A stretch of 64,000 nt of DNA from an uncultured Clostridium sp. (GCA_900552555.1 URZW01000007.1:10901-74900), one strand, 5' to 3'; positions 1 to 8,832 are shown, counted from the first letter of the stretch. Notes: generated by a model not told the origin, from the sequence alone. Numbers and translations: made by a program.

Positions 1-2
1 AC

Positions 3-497
3 AAAGTACCAGGTGTTGATATGACTACAGGCTCATTAGGTCAAGGGCTATCTGTTGCAAATGGTATGGCAATAGCTGGAAAATTGGATAATAAAGATTA
101 TAGAGTATATTGCATAATGGGTGATGGAGAAATAGAAGAAGGTCAAGTTTGGGAGGCTGCAATGGCTTCAAACAAATACAAATTAGATAATTTGTGTGTT
201 ATTGTTGACAATAATAATTTACAAATTGATGGTACAATTGAAGAGGTTATGAGTTCATATCCAATTGATGAAAAGTTTAAAAGCTTTGGATTTCAAGTTA
301 TAAATATTGATGGTCATAATCTTCAGGAAATTATTGATGCTTTTGATGTTGCAAGAAATGTAAAAGGTAAACCTGTTTGTATTATTGCTAAAACTACAAA
401 GGGAAAAGGTGTTTCTTTTATGGAAAATAAAGCAGAATGGCATGGAAAAGCACCAAATGAAGAGCAATATCTTCAAGCAATGAAAGAATTGTCTTGA
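3..497 (+). CDS. Transketolase, N-terminal subunit (5' end outside window)
   Basis: The reading frame is open from base 3, so the gene begins upstream of the window; 164 codons plus stop are visible. The thiamine-diphosphate motif of transketolases is present (MGDGEIEEGQVWEAA, then DNNNLQIDG), preceded by the conserved TTGSLGQGLS. The protein stops after the pyrimidine-binding half (KGKGVSFMENKAEWHGK), as expected of the split two-subunit transketolase of many Firmicutes. The C-terminal subunit is not downstream, so it must lie elsewhere or upstream. Role (family knowledge): two-carbon ketol transfer in the non-oxidative pentose phosphate pathway, in the cytoplasm. Confidence 0.9.
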   Translation, partial: KVPGVDMTTGSLGQGLSVANGMAIAGKLDNKDYRVYCIMGDGEIEEGQVWEAAMASNKYKLDNLCVIVDNNNLQIDGTIEEVMSSYPIDEKFKSFGFQVINIDGHNLQEIIDAFDVARNVKGKPVCIIAKTTKGKGVSFMENKAEWHGKAPNEEQYLQAMKELS

Positions 498-522
498 TTT
501 TTTGGCTTTTTTGAAGTATAAT
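494..522 (+). promoter_or_regulatory. Candidate SigA promoter for alaS
   Basis: TTGATT (494-499), 17 bp, TATAAT (517-522). The -35 overlaps the stop of the transketolase gene, and the leader to alaS is about 110 nt. No T-box motif (AGGGTGGAACCGCG) is visible in that leader. Confidence 0.5.
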
Positions 523-638
523 TTAAAACATAAAAATAAAAGGTTCTTGAACTGTAACAACAAAAGTGCAGATTAGAAAACATTTGTTTTTGAAAAATAT
601 TGATTATTAAATTATAAAAAGAGAAAGAGGGAAAATAA

Positions 639-2402
639 ATGAAAGCAATAGAAATAAGAAATAAATACCTAAATTTTTTTAAAGAACATGGACACGCTGT
701 AATACCATCAGCACCATTAATACCAGAAAATGACCCATCAGTACTATTTACAACTGCAGGAATGCAACCATTAGTACCATATTTATTAGGGGAAAAACAT
801 CCATCAGGAACAAGACTTACAGATTACCAAAAATGCTTAAGAACAAATGACATAGAAGAAGTAGGAGATAACAGACATTTAACATATTTTGAGATGTTAG
901 GAAACTGGTCATTAGGAGATTACTTTAAAGAAGAATCAATTCAAATGAGTTTTGATTTCTTAACAAAAGAATTACAAATTCCAGTAGAAAAATTATCTGT
1001 AACAGTATTTGCAGGGGATGACGATTGCCCAAAGGACGAAGTAGCAGCAGAATGCTGGAAAAAAGCAGGAATTTTAGATGGACATATCTATTATTATGGA
1101 AAAGACGATAACTGGTGGATAGCTGGAGAAGAAGGACCATGTGGACCAGACACAGAAATGTTCTATGATACAGGAAAACCAGCATGTGGACCGGACTGTC
1201 AACCTTCATGTGACTGTGGTAAATATGTTGAAATATGGAACAATGTATTTATGGAATATTTCAAAAGCAAAGATGGAAAATATTCAAAATTAGCTCAAAG
1301 AAATGTTGATACAGGACTTGGACTAGAAAGAATGACAATGTTGTTACAAGGAAAAGAAACACCATTTGATACAGAATTATTCAAACCAGTAATGGACAGA
1401 CTATCAGAATTACAAAAAGTTGATAACATAGAAAGTAGAAGAATCATAGCAGAACACTTACGTTCAAGTATGATGGTAATTAGTGATGGTGGAAGACCAA
1501 GCAATGTTGACAGAGGATATATTTTAAGAAGATTAATTCGTAGAATGGTAAGACATATGAACAAACTACAAATAAATCTAGATGAAATATCAACACTAAT
1601 AGATATCAATGTTGAAAACTTAAAAGAAATGTATCCAGACTTAGCAAAAAATCAAGAATTAATAAAAAATGTAATAATTGAAGAAAAAAATAAATTTGTA
1701 AAAACACTTGCACATGGTGAAAAAGAATTCGAAAAAGAAATGAATAAAGCTAAAGAACAAGGAAAAACTAAAATAGATGGAAAAGTAGTATTTAAACTAT
1801 ATGACACATATGGATTTCCACCAGAAGTTACAAGTGAATTAGCACAAGAAAACAATATGACTGTTGATATGAAAGAATTTGACGAATTATTTAAAGTACA
1901 TCAAGAAAAGTCAAGAATGGGTTCAGAACAAAAATTTAAAGGTGGACTAGCAGAACAAAATGACACAACAATCGCATATCATACAGCAACACATTTATTA
2001 AATGCAGCACTTAAAGTAGTTTTAGGACCAGAAACACATCAAAGAGGTTCAAACATTACAATAGATAGAATGAGATTTGACTTCAACTGTGACCACAAAA
2101 TGACATACGAAGAAAAGAAACAAACAGAAGATTTAGTAAACAAATGGATTCAAGACGCTTTACCTGTAACAGTAGAAAAAATGAAAAAAGAAGATGCTGT
2201 TAAATCAGGTGCAGAATGTATGTTTATTGAAAAATATCCAGATGTTGTAACTGTTTACACAATAGGAGATGTTTCAAAAGAACTTTGCGGTGGACCTCAT
2301 GTTAAAAACACAAGTGAACTTGGAAAATTCAAGATCAAAAAAGAAGAAGCAAGTTCAGCAGGAGTTAGAAGAATAAAAGCAATTTTGGAAAAAGGGATTT
2401 AG
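639..2402 (+). CDS. alaS: Alanyl-tRNA synthetase, short form lacking the C-terminal domains
   Basis: Charges tRNA-Ala with alanine. The class II catalytic core is at the N-terminus (HGHAVIPSAPLIP, FTTAGMQPLVPY, ending near GLGLERMTMLL). The tRNA-recognition helices follow, then the editing domain with its zinc ligands H448/H452 (HTATH) and C550/H554 (CGGPH). The protein ends after SAGVRRIKAILEKGI at 587 aa, whereas typical bacterial AlaRS is about 870 aa. The DHHA1 and C-Ala domains are absent. The last codons, GGG ATT TAG, lie in the left arm of a REP doublet that starts at 2394. Either an insertion truncated the gene or this lineage has a naturally short enzyme. Start chosen for the GAGAAAGAGGG ribosome binding site. 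Confidence 0.92.
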   Translation: MKAIEIRNKYLNFFKEHGHAVIPSAPLIPENDPSVLFTTAGMQPLVPYLLGEKHPSGTRLTDYQKCLRTNDIEEVGDNRHLTYFEMLGNWSLGDYFKEESIQMSFDFLTKELQIPVEKLSVTVFAGDDDCPKDEVAAECWKKAGILDGHIYYYGKDDNWWIAGEEGPCGPDTEMFYDTGKPACGPDCQPSCDCGKYVEIWNNVFMEYFKSKDGKYSKLAQRNVDTGLGLERMTMLLQGKETPFDTELFKPVMDRLSELQKVDNIESRRIIAEHLRSSMMVISDGGRPSNVDRGYILRRLIRRMVRHMNKLQINLDEISTLIDINVENLKEMYPDLAKNQELIKNVIIEEKNKFVKTLAHGEKEFEKEMNKAKEQGKTKIDGKVVFKLYDTYGFPPEVTSELAQENNMTVDMKEFDELFKVHQEKSRMGSEQKFKGGLAEQNDTTIAYHTATHLLNAALKVVLGPETHQRGSNITIDRMRFDFNCDHKMTYEEKKQTEDLVNKWIQDALPVTVEKMKKEDAVKSGAECMFIEKYPDVVTVYTIGDVSKELCGGPHVKNTSELGKFKIKKEEASSAGVRRIKAILEKGI

Positions 2403-2533
2403 GGACGTTCCTGAAAATCCCTTTTTCAGGGGAATGGGGGACACTCCTTTTTGATTATGAATAGTTTTAAATTTAAAAAGGACTGTCCCCTTATCCCAAT
2501 TTGAAGGGAATTTAAGGAACGTCCCTAAATCCC
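2394..2533. repeat. REPIN-like inverted REP doublet (family A)
   Basis: Perfect 19-bp inverted ends: GGGATTTAGGGACGTTCCT at 2394-2412 and its complement at 2515-2533. Inner sub-repeats (GGGGGACACTCCTTTTT and AAAAAGGACTGTCCCC) are also inverted. The roughly 140-bp unit fills the alaS-hit gap and contributes the alaS stop codon. Single copies of the same family are near 8845, 42189, 50143 and 52341. Confidence 0.85.
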
Positions 2534-2558
2534 TCTTCGAGAGAAAGGAAAGATAAAA

Positions 2559-2903
2559 ATGGAAGATTGTTTATTTTGTAAAATTATAAAAGGTGAAATT
2601 CCTTCAACAAAAGTATATGAAGATGATGAAATATTAGCATTCAATGATATAAATCCAGCAGCTCCAATTCATATATTGGTAATTCCTAAAAAACATATAA
2701 CTTCATTAGCACATATGGAAAAAGAAGATGAAGTAATTGTTGGAAAAATATATGGTGTTATAAATAAAATAGCGGAAGAAAAAGGTTTTAAGGAAAGTGG
2801 ATATAGAGTTATTGTTAATTGTGGAAAAGATGCTGGACAAGAAGTTATGCATTTACATTTTCATGTTTTAGCAGGTGCTAAATTTGGAGATAAAATTGTG
2901 TAA
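2559..2903 (+). CDS. HIT family nucleotide-binding protein (HinT-like)
   Basis: This 114-aa protein has the histidine-triad signature HLHFHVLAG near the C-terminus and the N-terminal CLFCKIIKGEIPS with DDEILAFNDINPAAPIHILVIPKKH typical of HinT/PKCI. The family consists of dimeric cytoplasmic hydrolases of aminoacyl-AMP and phosphoramidates, although the true substrate is often unknown. It follows alaS in the same direction across a REP doublet. Ribosome binding site GAAAGGAAAGA. Ends in front of a bidirectional terminator. Confidence 0.93.
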   Translation: MEDCLFCKIIKGEIPSTKVYEDDEILAFNDINPAAPIHILVIPKKHITSLAHMEKEDEVIVGKIYGVINKIAEEKGFKESGYRVIVNCGKDAGQEVMHLHFHVLAGAKFGDKIV

Positions 2904-2924
2904 ATGGTGTTTTAAAAAATTATA

Positions 2925-2956
2925 AAAAAATATCACTATTTAGTGATATTTTTTTG
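2925..2956. terminator. Bidirectional intrinsic terminator
   Basis: A-run, stem ATATCACT / AGTGATAT with a short loop, T-run. It lies between convergent hit (+) and tmcAL (-) and can serve both. Confidence 0.85.
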
Positions 2957-2972
2957 ACTAAATGAAGATGCT

Positions 2973-4268
2973 TTAATTTATAACAATATTTTTAAAATCT
3001 AAATTAGCAAAAGAAGTTTTCTCAAAAGCAAGAGAATAAACATCAGTTGCAAAAGTATCTTTGTTAAACATATTTTGTAAATCAATATCAGAATTATTGT
3101 CAATAAACTTTTTAACTGAAGTAATTAATGCAAGTTCTGGGTGATTTTTTGCGATTTTTGAAACTATTTTTTTACCATTATCATTAAATCCAAGAATTCT
3201 AATATATGGTTTTTCTATTTTTTTTGAAAGTTGCATATCTTCTTTAGAAATATTAAGTAAAGTATACAAAAGAATTCTTTGTAATCTAGTTATAGTATAT
3301 CTTTTAGACTTGACAATATCTAAAAAATTATTAAGAGTGTTACAAGAATTAGCAGCTTTTTTTATAGAAAATTCTAATCCTTCTGAAACATCAGGAAGAT
3401 TAGCAATTTCTTCAATATTCATTTTCCTTAAATTATAAATGATTTCTTTTTCAAAGCAATTTAAATCAGGGACGATGGTACCATTAGTTAAACAATTAAT
3501 TAAAATAGAATAAGATTTTTCAGGAATAACAGATTTAATTGCATTAAAATCTTTATTTTTAACAATTTTTCGAATGGCAGTTGCACTTGCAAAATTTTGA
3601 AGATTACCATTTGAAGTTGGGTTATTACTTTTTGACAAATCTGTACTATTATAATTTGTCGCAAATCTATTAATACAAACAGGTTGTATTGAGCTATTAT
3701 ATTTTTTTAAAGCTTTTAAGTATTCAATACCTAAAATATTATTAGGTGAAGACAAAGCTTTTTTATATTCTTCAAAATCTAATTTATCATTTTTTAAGAG
3801 ATTATCATTTTTTATATAACCAAGTAGAGCGTTTTCACGAGCTTTAGGAAAAGATAATCCTTTATTTAACTCATCAGATAATAAATTTTTATATTTATTT
3901 GGTTCATTATATAAAATATTAGCAATATTTTCTAAAATCTTAATATTTGAAGTTTCCGAACCAAATGATAAATAATCGATAACTCCCAAAGAATTTAAAA
4001 TTTTGACTGCTCCATCTGCAAAATTTTCGGCACTTGAAATGGAATATAAAACAGGAAGTTCTATAACTAAATCAATTCCATTTTGTATGGCCATTTTAGT
4101 TTTTGACCATTTATCTATAATTGATGTTGAACCACGTTGAGTGAAATTACCACTAATTATAGCAACTGAAAAATCACAATTGGTTAATTTTTTTGATGTT
4201 TCTAAATGATATAAGTGTCCATTATGAAATGGATTATATTCGGCAATTATTCCTAAAATTTTACTCAA
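2973..4268 (-). CDS. tmcAL: tRNA(Met) cytidine acetate ligase
   Basis: Modifies C34 of elongator tRNA-Met to N4-acetylcytidine using acetate and ATP (family: TmcAL, formerly YlbM). The 431-aa length is normal. The N-terminal nucleotidyltransferase-like motif GIIAEYNPFHNGHLYHL, the conserved ISGNFTQRG segment and VIELP are clear; ISSAENFADGAV and ASATAIRKIV also match the family. It stands alone on - between convergent and divergent neighbours, with a short region to rnhA holding that gene's promoter. Start chosen at the MSKILGIIAEYNP methionine. Confidence 0.9.
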   Translation of the reverse strand: MSKILGIIAEYNPFHNGHLYHLETSKKLTNCDFSVAIISGNFTQRGSTSIIDKWSKTKMAIQNGIDLVIELPVLYSISSAENFADGAVKILNSLGVIDYLSFGSETSNIKILENIANILYNEPNKYKNLLSDELNKGLSFPKARENALLGYIKNDNLLKNDKLDFEEYKKALSSPNNILGIEYLKALKKYNSSIQPVCINRFATNYNSTDLSKSNNPTSNGNLQNFASATAIRKIVKNKDFNAIKSVIPEKSYSILINCLTNGTIVPDLNCFEKEIIYNLRKMNIEEIANLPDVSEGLEFSIKKAANSCNTLNNFLDIVKSKRYTITRLQRILLYTLLNISKEDMQLSKKIEKPYIRILGFNDNGKKIVSKIAKNHPELALITSVKKFIDNNSDIDLQNMFNKDTFATDVYSLAFEKTSFANLDFKNIVIN

Positions 4269-4320
4269 TTAAAACGCCTTCTTTCTAAACTTTTTTATAT
4301 TATCAAAATTCTATAAATAC

Positions 4321-4349
4321 TTGTTAAATTAAAACTATATTGATATAAT
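4321..4349 (+). promoter_or_regulatory. Candidate SigA promoter for rnhA
   Basis: TTGTTA (4321-4326), 17 bp, TATAAT (4344-4349), about 38 bp before the rnhA start. Confidence 0.6.
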
Positions 4350-4386
4350 AACATAAAAAAAGAGAAAAGACAAGGAAGTGTTAATT

Positions 4387-4821
4387 ATGGAAAAGGTAGT
4401 TATATATACAGATGGAGCATGTTCGGGAAATCCAGGCCCAGGAGGTTGGGGTGCAATATTAATGTATAAAGGAACAAAAAAAGAAATATCAGGAGCAAAA
4501 AATAATACAACAAATAATGTAATGGAACTTACAGCTGCATTAGAAGGGCTAAAAATGTTGAAGTTTCCATGTGAAGTCGAGTTGTATAGTGATAGTGCAT
4601 ATTTAGTAAATGGATTTTTACAAGGATGGATTTATAATTGGCAAAGAAATAATTGGAAGACATCTAATAAGGAGCCGGTTAAAAATAAGGAAATATGGCA
4701 AGAACTTTATAAGATGACACAGATACATGAAGTTAAATTTATCAAAGTTAAAGGTCATGCTGATAATGATTTTAATAATAGATGTGATGAACTTGCACGT
4801 AATGCAATAAAAACATTGTAA
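4387..4821 (+). CDS. rnhA: Ribonuclease HI
   Basis: Cleaves RNA in RNA-DNA hybrids. 144 aa, full length for a type 1 RNase H. All four metal-binding acidic residues are visible: D in YTDGACSGNPGPGGWG, E in NNVMELTAALEG, D in LYSDSAYLVNG, and D in the C-terminal HADNDFNNRCDELAR. A GTG nine bases upstream (4378) is in frame but lies inside the AAGGAAG ribosome binding site, so the ATG at 4387 is preferred. A promoter lies just upstream. Confidence 0.95.
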   Translation: MEKVVIYTDGACSGNPGPGGWGAILMYKGTKKEISGAKNNTTNNVMELTAALEGLKMLKFPCEVELYSDSAYLVNGFLQGWIYNWQRNNWKTSNKEPVKNKEIWQELYKMTQIHEVKFIKVKGHADNDFNNRCDELARNAIKTL

Positions 4822-4898
4822 TTTACGCACCAATTATTTATATGAACTGAAAACTTTAACAACAAAATATTACATTTGTATTACATTTTAAAATAATA

Positions 4899-4927
4899 TT
4901 GCAAAAAATTAGGCTTTAATTTATAAT
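4899..4927 (+). promoter_or_regulatory. Candidate SigA promoter
   Basis: TTGCAA (4899-4904), 17 bp, TATAAT (4922-4927), about 100 bp before the ATG at 5030. It would drive the 5030-5883 gene pair. Confidence 0.6.
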
Positions 4928-5029
4928 AAAATTGGATATAGTTTATACATATGAGATAAGGGGAAAATAATTACAATTTTGACTATGTCAAATTTTATTG
5001 TTTATGCCTTGAGAAAGGATGAGATTAAA

Positions 5030-5593
5030 ATGGAAACATTTGCAGAATACCTTTTAAATGAAAAAGATTTAGTAAGTAAAATGGACATTTTATACAGATT
5101 ACAAAAGATGTTAAGAGAAAGAAAAAATATATCAATATACTTTAATAATGCAGTAATATTTAAAACAGAAATAGCAAGAATGTTTTTAGAATACACAGAC
5201 ATGGGAAAAGAAGTAGATGAAAACTTAGTGCTAACAGCATGCCTAGTATGCAACTGCAAAAAAATAGATGGACCACAAAGTTTAGAAAGTTTATATAGTT
5301 ACGCAAAAAAAGGAGCAGAATTTTTATCAACATTAGGATTTAATAGGAGATTTTGCAAAATCTGTGAAGAAGTTAATAGATATAGTGGAAGTACTCCAAG
5401 AGAACCAGAAAGTGATATACTAGAATTAATAGATAATTTTGGAGGTTTATTACTCGATAGACCAGAAAGATTTGGTTTTTCACCAGAAAATGCTATTATA
5501 CAAATGGAAACAGCTATATTTAAAGATAAGAAAAATCAATATTTTAAAGAATTTAAAGATTTTGTGGAATTTATGCAGGAGGTTGAAGTATAA
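5030..5593 (+). CDS. Uncharacterised protein, possibly a degenerate HD-domain protein
   Basis: 187 aa from the ATG at 5030, which has AGAAAGGATGAG before it; an upstream TTG at 4979 is in frame but lacks a ribosome binding site. The helical pattern resembles an HD phosphohydrolase: FKTEIARMFLEY, then LVLTACLVCNCKK where an active family would read ALLHDIGK, then a late segment DNFGGLLLDRPERFGF. The usual HD pair is replaced by CN, so hydrolase activity is doubtful. No signal peptide or membrane segment. It overlaps the next gene by one base (TAATG), implying translational coupling. Function unknown; the HD relation is inference. Confidence 0.75.
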   Translation: METFAEYLLNEKDLVSKMDILYRLQKMLRERKNISIYFNNAVIFKTEIARMFLEYTDMGKEVDENLVLTACLVCNCKKIDGPQSLESLYSYAKKGAEFLSTLGFNRRFCKICEEVNRYSGSTPREPESDILELIDNFGGLLLDRPERFGFSPENAIIQMETAIFKDKKNQYFKEFKDFVEFMQEVEV

Positions 5594-5883
5594 TGGATGC
5601 AAAAGAAAAAAATAAAAGTGTAAAAATGAAAGCTTTTGATAAATTAAAAAAAATTAATGATAAATGTTCAACAGTCAAAATAATTAGAAGCGGAGTACTA
5701 AAAAATTTTGAATTTAATACTAACAAAGAAGTAAGAAAACATGAAATAAAAGAAGAAATGTTAAATTTAAGTGAAACTAATAATTCAATGTTTGGAAAAG
5801 ACGTTCTAGATGAATATGGCATAAAAAGAGAAGAAAATGGAGAATATGTAATGAATAATCAACCAAATGAAAAAGAAAGATAG
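5593..5883 (+). CDS. Small charged protein of unknown function
   Basis: 96 aa, lysine and glutamate rich, no membrane segment or cysteine cluster. Its start overlaps the stop of the preceding gene (TAATG), so the two are probably coupled. I recognise no family. It ends immediately before a REP copy at 5882. Confidence 0.7.
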   Translation: MDAKEKNKSVKMKAFDKLKKINDKCSTVKIIRSGVLKNFEFNTNKEVRKHEIKEEMLNLSETNNSMFGKDVLDEYGIKREENGEYVMNNQPNEKER

Positions 5884-5915
5884 TTGTCAATAGGGACGCC
5901 CCTTTTTGACAACTT
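5882..5915. repeat. REP-like palindrome (family B)
   Basis: AGTTGTCAA, core TAGGGACGCCCCTTTT, TTGACAACT: a hairpin with perfect ends. The same sequence flanks the RAYT transposase at 23218 and 24087 and occurs inside tilS at 23158. Confidence 0.9.
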
Positions 5916-5959
5916 CAATTTTGTAAAATGTATAATAAAGAAAGAAGAGGAACAAAGAT

Positions 5960-7147
5960 ATGTATGAAGTATTTGCAGATTTACATGTACACATAGGAAG
6001 ATCAGAAAATGGAAAACCAATAAAAATAACAGCAGCAAGAAGCCTAAATTTTGCAAACATTGCAAAAGAATGTGCAGAAAGAAAAGGAATAAACATAGTA
6101 GGAATAATAGATTGTGCATCACCATATGTTATTGAAGATATTGAAAACTTTTTAAGAACAGGAGATGCATATGAACTAAAAAACGGAGGAATTATATATA
6201 AAGATAAGGTTTGCATTCTTTTAGGAAGTGAAGTAGAAACATCAGAAAAAGGAAGAAACGGAAAATGTGGTGCAGCACATAATGTATGTTTTTTTCCACA
6301 TTTAGAAGATATAAAAGCATTTTCAAACGAAATGAGTAAGCATATTAAAAATATAACGTTAAGCACACAAAGATCAGATATATCAGGATATGAGTTAATT
6401 GATATAGTTGAAAAATATAATGGGATTTTAATACCAGCACATATATTTACACCATTCAAAAGCTATTATGGAAATTGTACAGATAGATTAGAAAACATAT
6501 TTAAGGAAAAATATGATAAAATATTTGCTGTTGAATTAGGATTAAGTTCAGATACATTTTTAGCAGATGAAATATCAGAACTAGAAAATAAGACATTTGT
6601 AACAAATTCTGATGCTCATTCGTTGCCTAAAATTGCAAGAGAATACAACAAAATGCAAGTAGAGGATATATCATTTAAAGAAGTTGTTAAAGCTTTGAAA
6701 AATGAAGATGGAAGAAAAATAATTGCAAACTACGGATTAGACCCTAAACTTGGAAAATATCATAGAACTTTTTGTGATAATTGTAATAAAACTATTGAAA
6801 CAAAGGAACCAGTTGAGGTATGTCCATATTGTGGAAGTAACAAGGTTACTTTTGGTGTTTTTGATAGAATTGAATTAATCAAAGATAAAAAAGAAATTAA
6901 GAGCCCGGAAAATAGACCACCATATATTTATCAAGTTCCTCTTGGATTTATCCCAGGTGTTGGCGGAAAAACTATTGAAAAGTTATTAGATAATTTTGAA
7001 ACTGAAATGAATATATTACATAGATTATCAAAAGACGATATAGAAGCGGTTGTTGGAGAAAAAGTCGCAAACTCTATTGAAAAAGCTAGAACTGGAAATG
7101 CAAAAGTGCAATCTGGTGGTGGCGGAAATTACGGAAAGATTTTGTAA
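5960..7147 (+). CDS. Endonuclease Q-like PHP-domain protein
   Basis: 395 aa with three parts. The N-terminal PHP phosphoesterase has metal ligands in DLHVHIG, GSEVETSEKG and TNSDAHS. A zinc finger near residues 270-300 has CDNC and CPYC. The C-terminal helix-hairpin-helix reads GFIPGVGGKTIEKLL. This order matches EndoQ of archaea and some Bacillus, which nicks DNA 5' of deaminated bases such as deoxyuridine and hypoxanthine (family knowledge). A Gly-rich tail (SGGGGNYGKIL) ends the protein. It precedes spoIIM; the hairpin at 7161-7224 may also end its transcript. Confidence 0.85.
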   Translation: MYEVFADLHVHIGRSENGKPIKITAARSLNFANIAKECAERKGINIVGIIDCASPYVIEDIENFLRTGDAYELKNGGIIYKDKVCILLGSEVETSEKGRNGKCGAAHNVCFFPHLEDIKAFSNEMSKHIKNITLSTQRSDISGYELIDIVEKYNGILIPAHIFTPFKSYYGNCTDRLENIFKEKYDKIFAVELGLSSDTFLADEISELENKTFVTNSDAHSLPKIAREYNKMQVEDISFKEVVKALKNEDGRKIIANYGLDPKLGKYHRTFCDNCNKTIETKEPVEVCPYCGSNKVTFGVFDRIELIKDKKEIKSPENRPPYIYQVPLGFIPGVGGKTIEKLLDNFETEMNILHRLSKDDIEAVVGEKVANSIEKARTGNAKVQSGGGGNYGKIL

Positions 7148-7160
7148 AATATTAATAGTT

Positions 7161-7224
7161 CTAAAAATCTCTTTATCGAATACACATTATGTATAAAAGT
7201 GTAAAACGATAAGGAGATTTTTAG
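7161..7224 (+). promoter_or_regulatory. Long hairpin masking the spoIIM ribosome binding site
   Basis: CTAAAAATCTCTTTATCG (7161-7178) pairs with CGATAAGGAGATTTTTAG (7207-7224), 18 bp with one G-U. The 3' arm contains the AAGGAG ribosome binding site and ends directly before the ATG at 7225. An inner TACAC/GTGTA pair extends the stem. It may be a terminator of the upstream gene, a translational lock on spoIIM, or both. Confidence 0.8.
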
Positions 7225-7863
7225 ATGAAAAGAAACAAACGATTAAAAATTTTAGAAACAATAAGTAACCATATAATAAACAACAAAAAAGAATACATAT
7301 TAGTAACACTAATATTTTTGGTAGGAATATTTTTAGGAGTAATGTTCATAAACAACACACAAGAAGAACAAATGACAGAAATAACATCATACTTAAACAA
7401 TTTTAAAGACAAATTAAAAAACACAGAAAAATTAGAAACAATGGGCATATTAAAAACAACCATTTTACAAAATATAACATTAGCACTAACATTATGGTTT
7501 TTTGGAACAACAGTAATAGGAATACCAATTGTTTTTGGAATAATATTATATAGAGGATTTTGTTTAGGATATTCAATAGCATCGATAATTACAATAATGG
7601 GTGTCGGCAAAGGAATTATATTTGTTCTGATAACTCTATTATTACAAAATATATTATTTATACCAGCAATAATAGCAATTGGAGTAAGTGGATTTAAATT
7701 ATATAAATCGATAGTAAAAGACAGAAATAAAGATAACATAAAAGTAGAAATTTTAAGACACACAATATTTTCAGCATTAATGTTAATAGTTTTATGTATA
7801 TCTGCAATCATAGAAATTTTGATTTCAACTAACATTTTAAAAAAATTTGTAAAATATTTTTGA
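7225..7863 (+). CDS. spoIIM: Stage II sporulation protein M
   Basis: 212 aa, about five hydrophobic membrane segments after a basic N-terminus (MKRNKRLK). The signature NITLALTLWFFGTTVIGIP and YRGFCLGYSIA match SpoIIM, the membrane subunit of the SpoIID-SpoIIM-SpoIIP engulfment machine. Position immediately upstream of xerD is conserved in Firmicutes and supports the call. The ribosome binding site (AAGGAG, 7211-7216) is buried in a hairpin that ends at the start codon. Confidence 0.9.
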   Translation: MKRNKRLKILETISNHIINNKKEYILVTLIFLVGIFLGVMFINNTQEEQMTEITSYLNNFKDKLKNTEKLETMGILKTTILQNITLALTLWFFGTTVIGIPIVFGIILYRGFCLGYSIASIITIMGVGKGIIFVLITLLLQNILFIPAIIAIGVSGFKLYKSIVKDRNKDNIKVEILRHTIFSALMLIVLCISAIIEILISTNILKKFVKYF

Positions 7864-7950
7864 AAAATGTATTTACTTTTTTTAAATAGTTTGATATAAC
7901 ATATAAAGAATTTATGTAAATAGAAAATTTTGATATAGGGGTAGGGAAAA

Positions 7951-8832
7951 ATGGAAAAACAATTAAAACTTTTTTTTGAATTTTTAGAAAATGATAAAAA
8001 ATTATCAAACAACACATTACAATCATACAAAAGAGATTTAAAACAATTCAGAAGATACATAGAAGGATGCGAAGTAGCATATACAAAAGTAGACGAAGAA
8101 GTAATGCAAAACTACATTGAATATTTAGAAGAATTAGGAAAAAAACCTTCAACTATTTCAAGATGTATAGCATCAATAAGATCTTTTTATCAATATGTAT
8201 TAAAAAAAGGAAAAGTAAAAAAAGACCCAACAAAAAATATACAATCTCCAAAAGTGGAAAAAAGAACACCATGTGTCTTAACATCTAAGGAAGTTGAATT
8301 ATTACTAGAACAACCAAAAGATATTGATTTAAAAGGAATAAGAGATAAGGCAATGCTTGAATTTGCATATGCAACAGGAATGAGAGTTACAGAGATAATA
8401 TCATTAGACATAGATGATATAAACTTTACAGAAGGATATGTAAATTGTAGAAAAGCAAATAAACAAAGAATAATACCACTTGGAAAAATGTCTTTAAAAG
8501 CATTAAAAGAATATACAGACCATGCAAGAGAAATATTACTTAAAGATGATAATGAAAAAGCATTATTTGTAAATGTTAATGGACAAAGATTAACAAGACA
8601 AGGATTCTGGAAAATTATAAAATATTATAAAGAACAAGCTCATATAACAAAAGATATAACACCACATGTTTTAAGACATTCTTTTGCAACACATTTATTA
8701 CAAAATGGAGCAGATTTAAAAGCAATTCAAACAATGCTTGGACATTCAGATATTTCTTCAACACAAGTATATATGCAATTTCAAGATGAAGGATTAAAAG
8801 ATATTTATCAAAAAGCTCATCCAAGAGCTTAA
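7951..8832 (+). CDS. xerD: Tyrosine recombinase XerD
   Basis: Resolves chromosome dimers at dif with XerC. 293 aa with a SAM-like N-terminal DNA-binding domain and a C-terminal catalytic domain. Catalytic residues are visible: R in TGMRVTEI, HxxR in HVLRHSFATHLL, H in LGHSDISS and the tyrosine in TQVYMQF. The length and absence of an extra domain fit XerC/D rather than an integrase, and linkage to spoIIM is conserved. Ribosome binding site TAGGGGTAGGG. Confidence 0.92.
   Translation: MEKQLKLFFEFLENDKKLSNNTLQSYKRDLKQFRRYIEGCEVAYTKVDEEVMQNYIEYLEELGKKPSTISRCIASIRSFYQYVLKKGKVKKDPTKNIQSPKVEKRTPCVLTSKEVELLLEQPKDIDLKGIRDKAMLEFAYATGMRVTEIISLDIDDINFTEGYVNCRKANKQRIIPLGKMSLKALKEYTDHAREILLKDDNEKALFVNVNGQRLTRQGFWKIIKYYKEQAHITKDITPHVLRHSFATHLLQNGADLKAIQTMLGHSDISSTQVYMQFQDEGLKDIYQKAHPRA

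Noticed and set aside
523..638. T-box riboswitch before alaS
   Set aside because: The leader is only about 110 nt and lacks the T-box sequence and a terminator.
7221..8060. 279-aa minus-strand ORF across spoIIM and xerD
   Set aside because: Antisense shadow of two well-supported genes with biased AT-rich composition.
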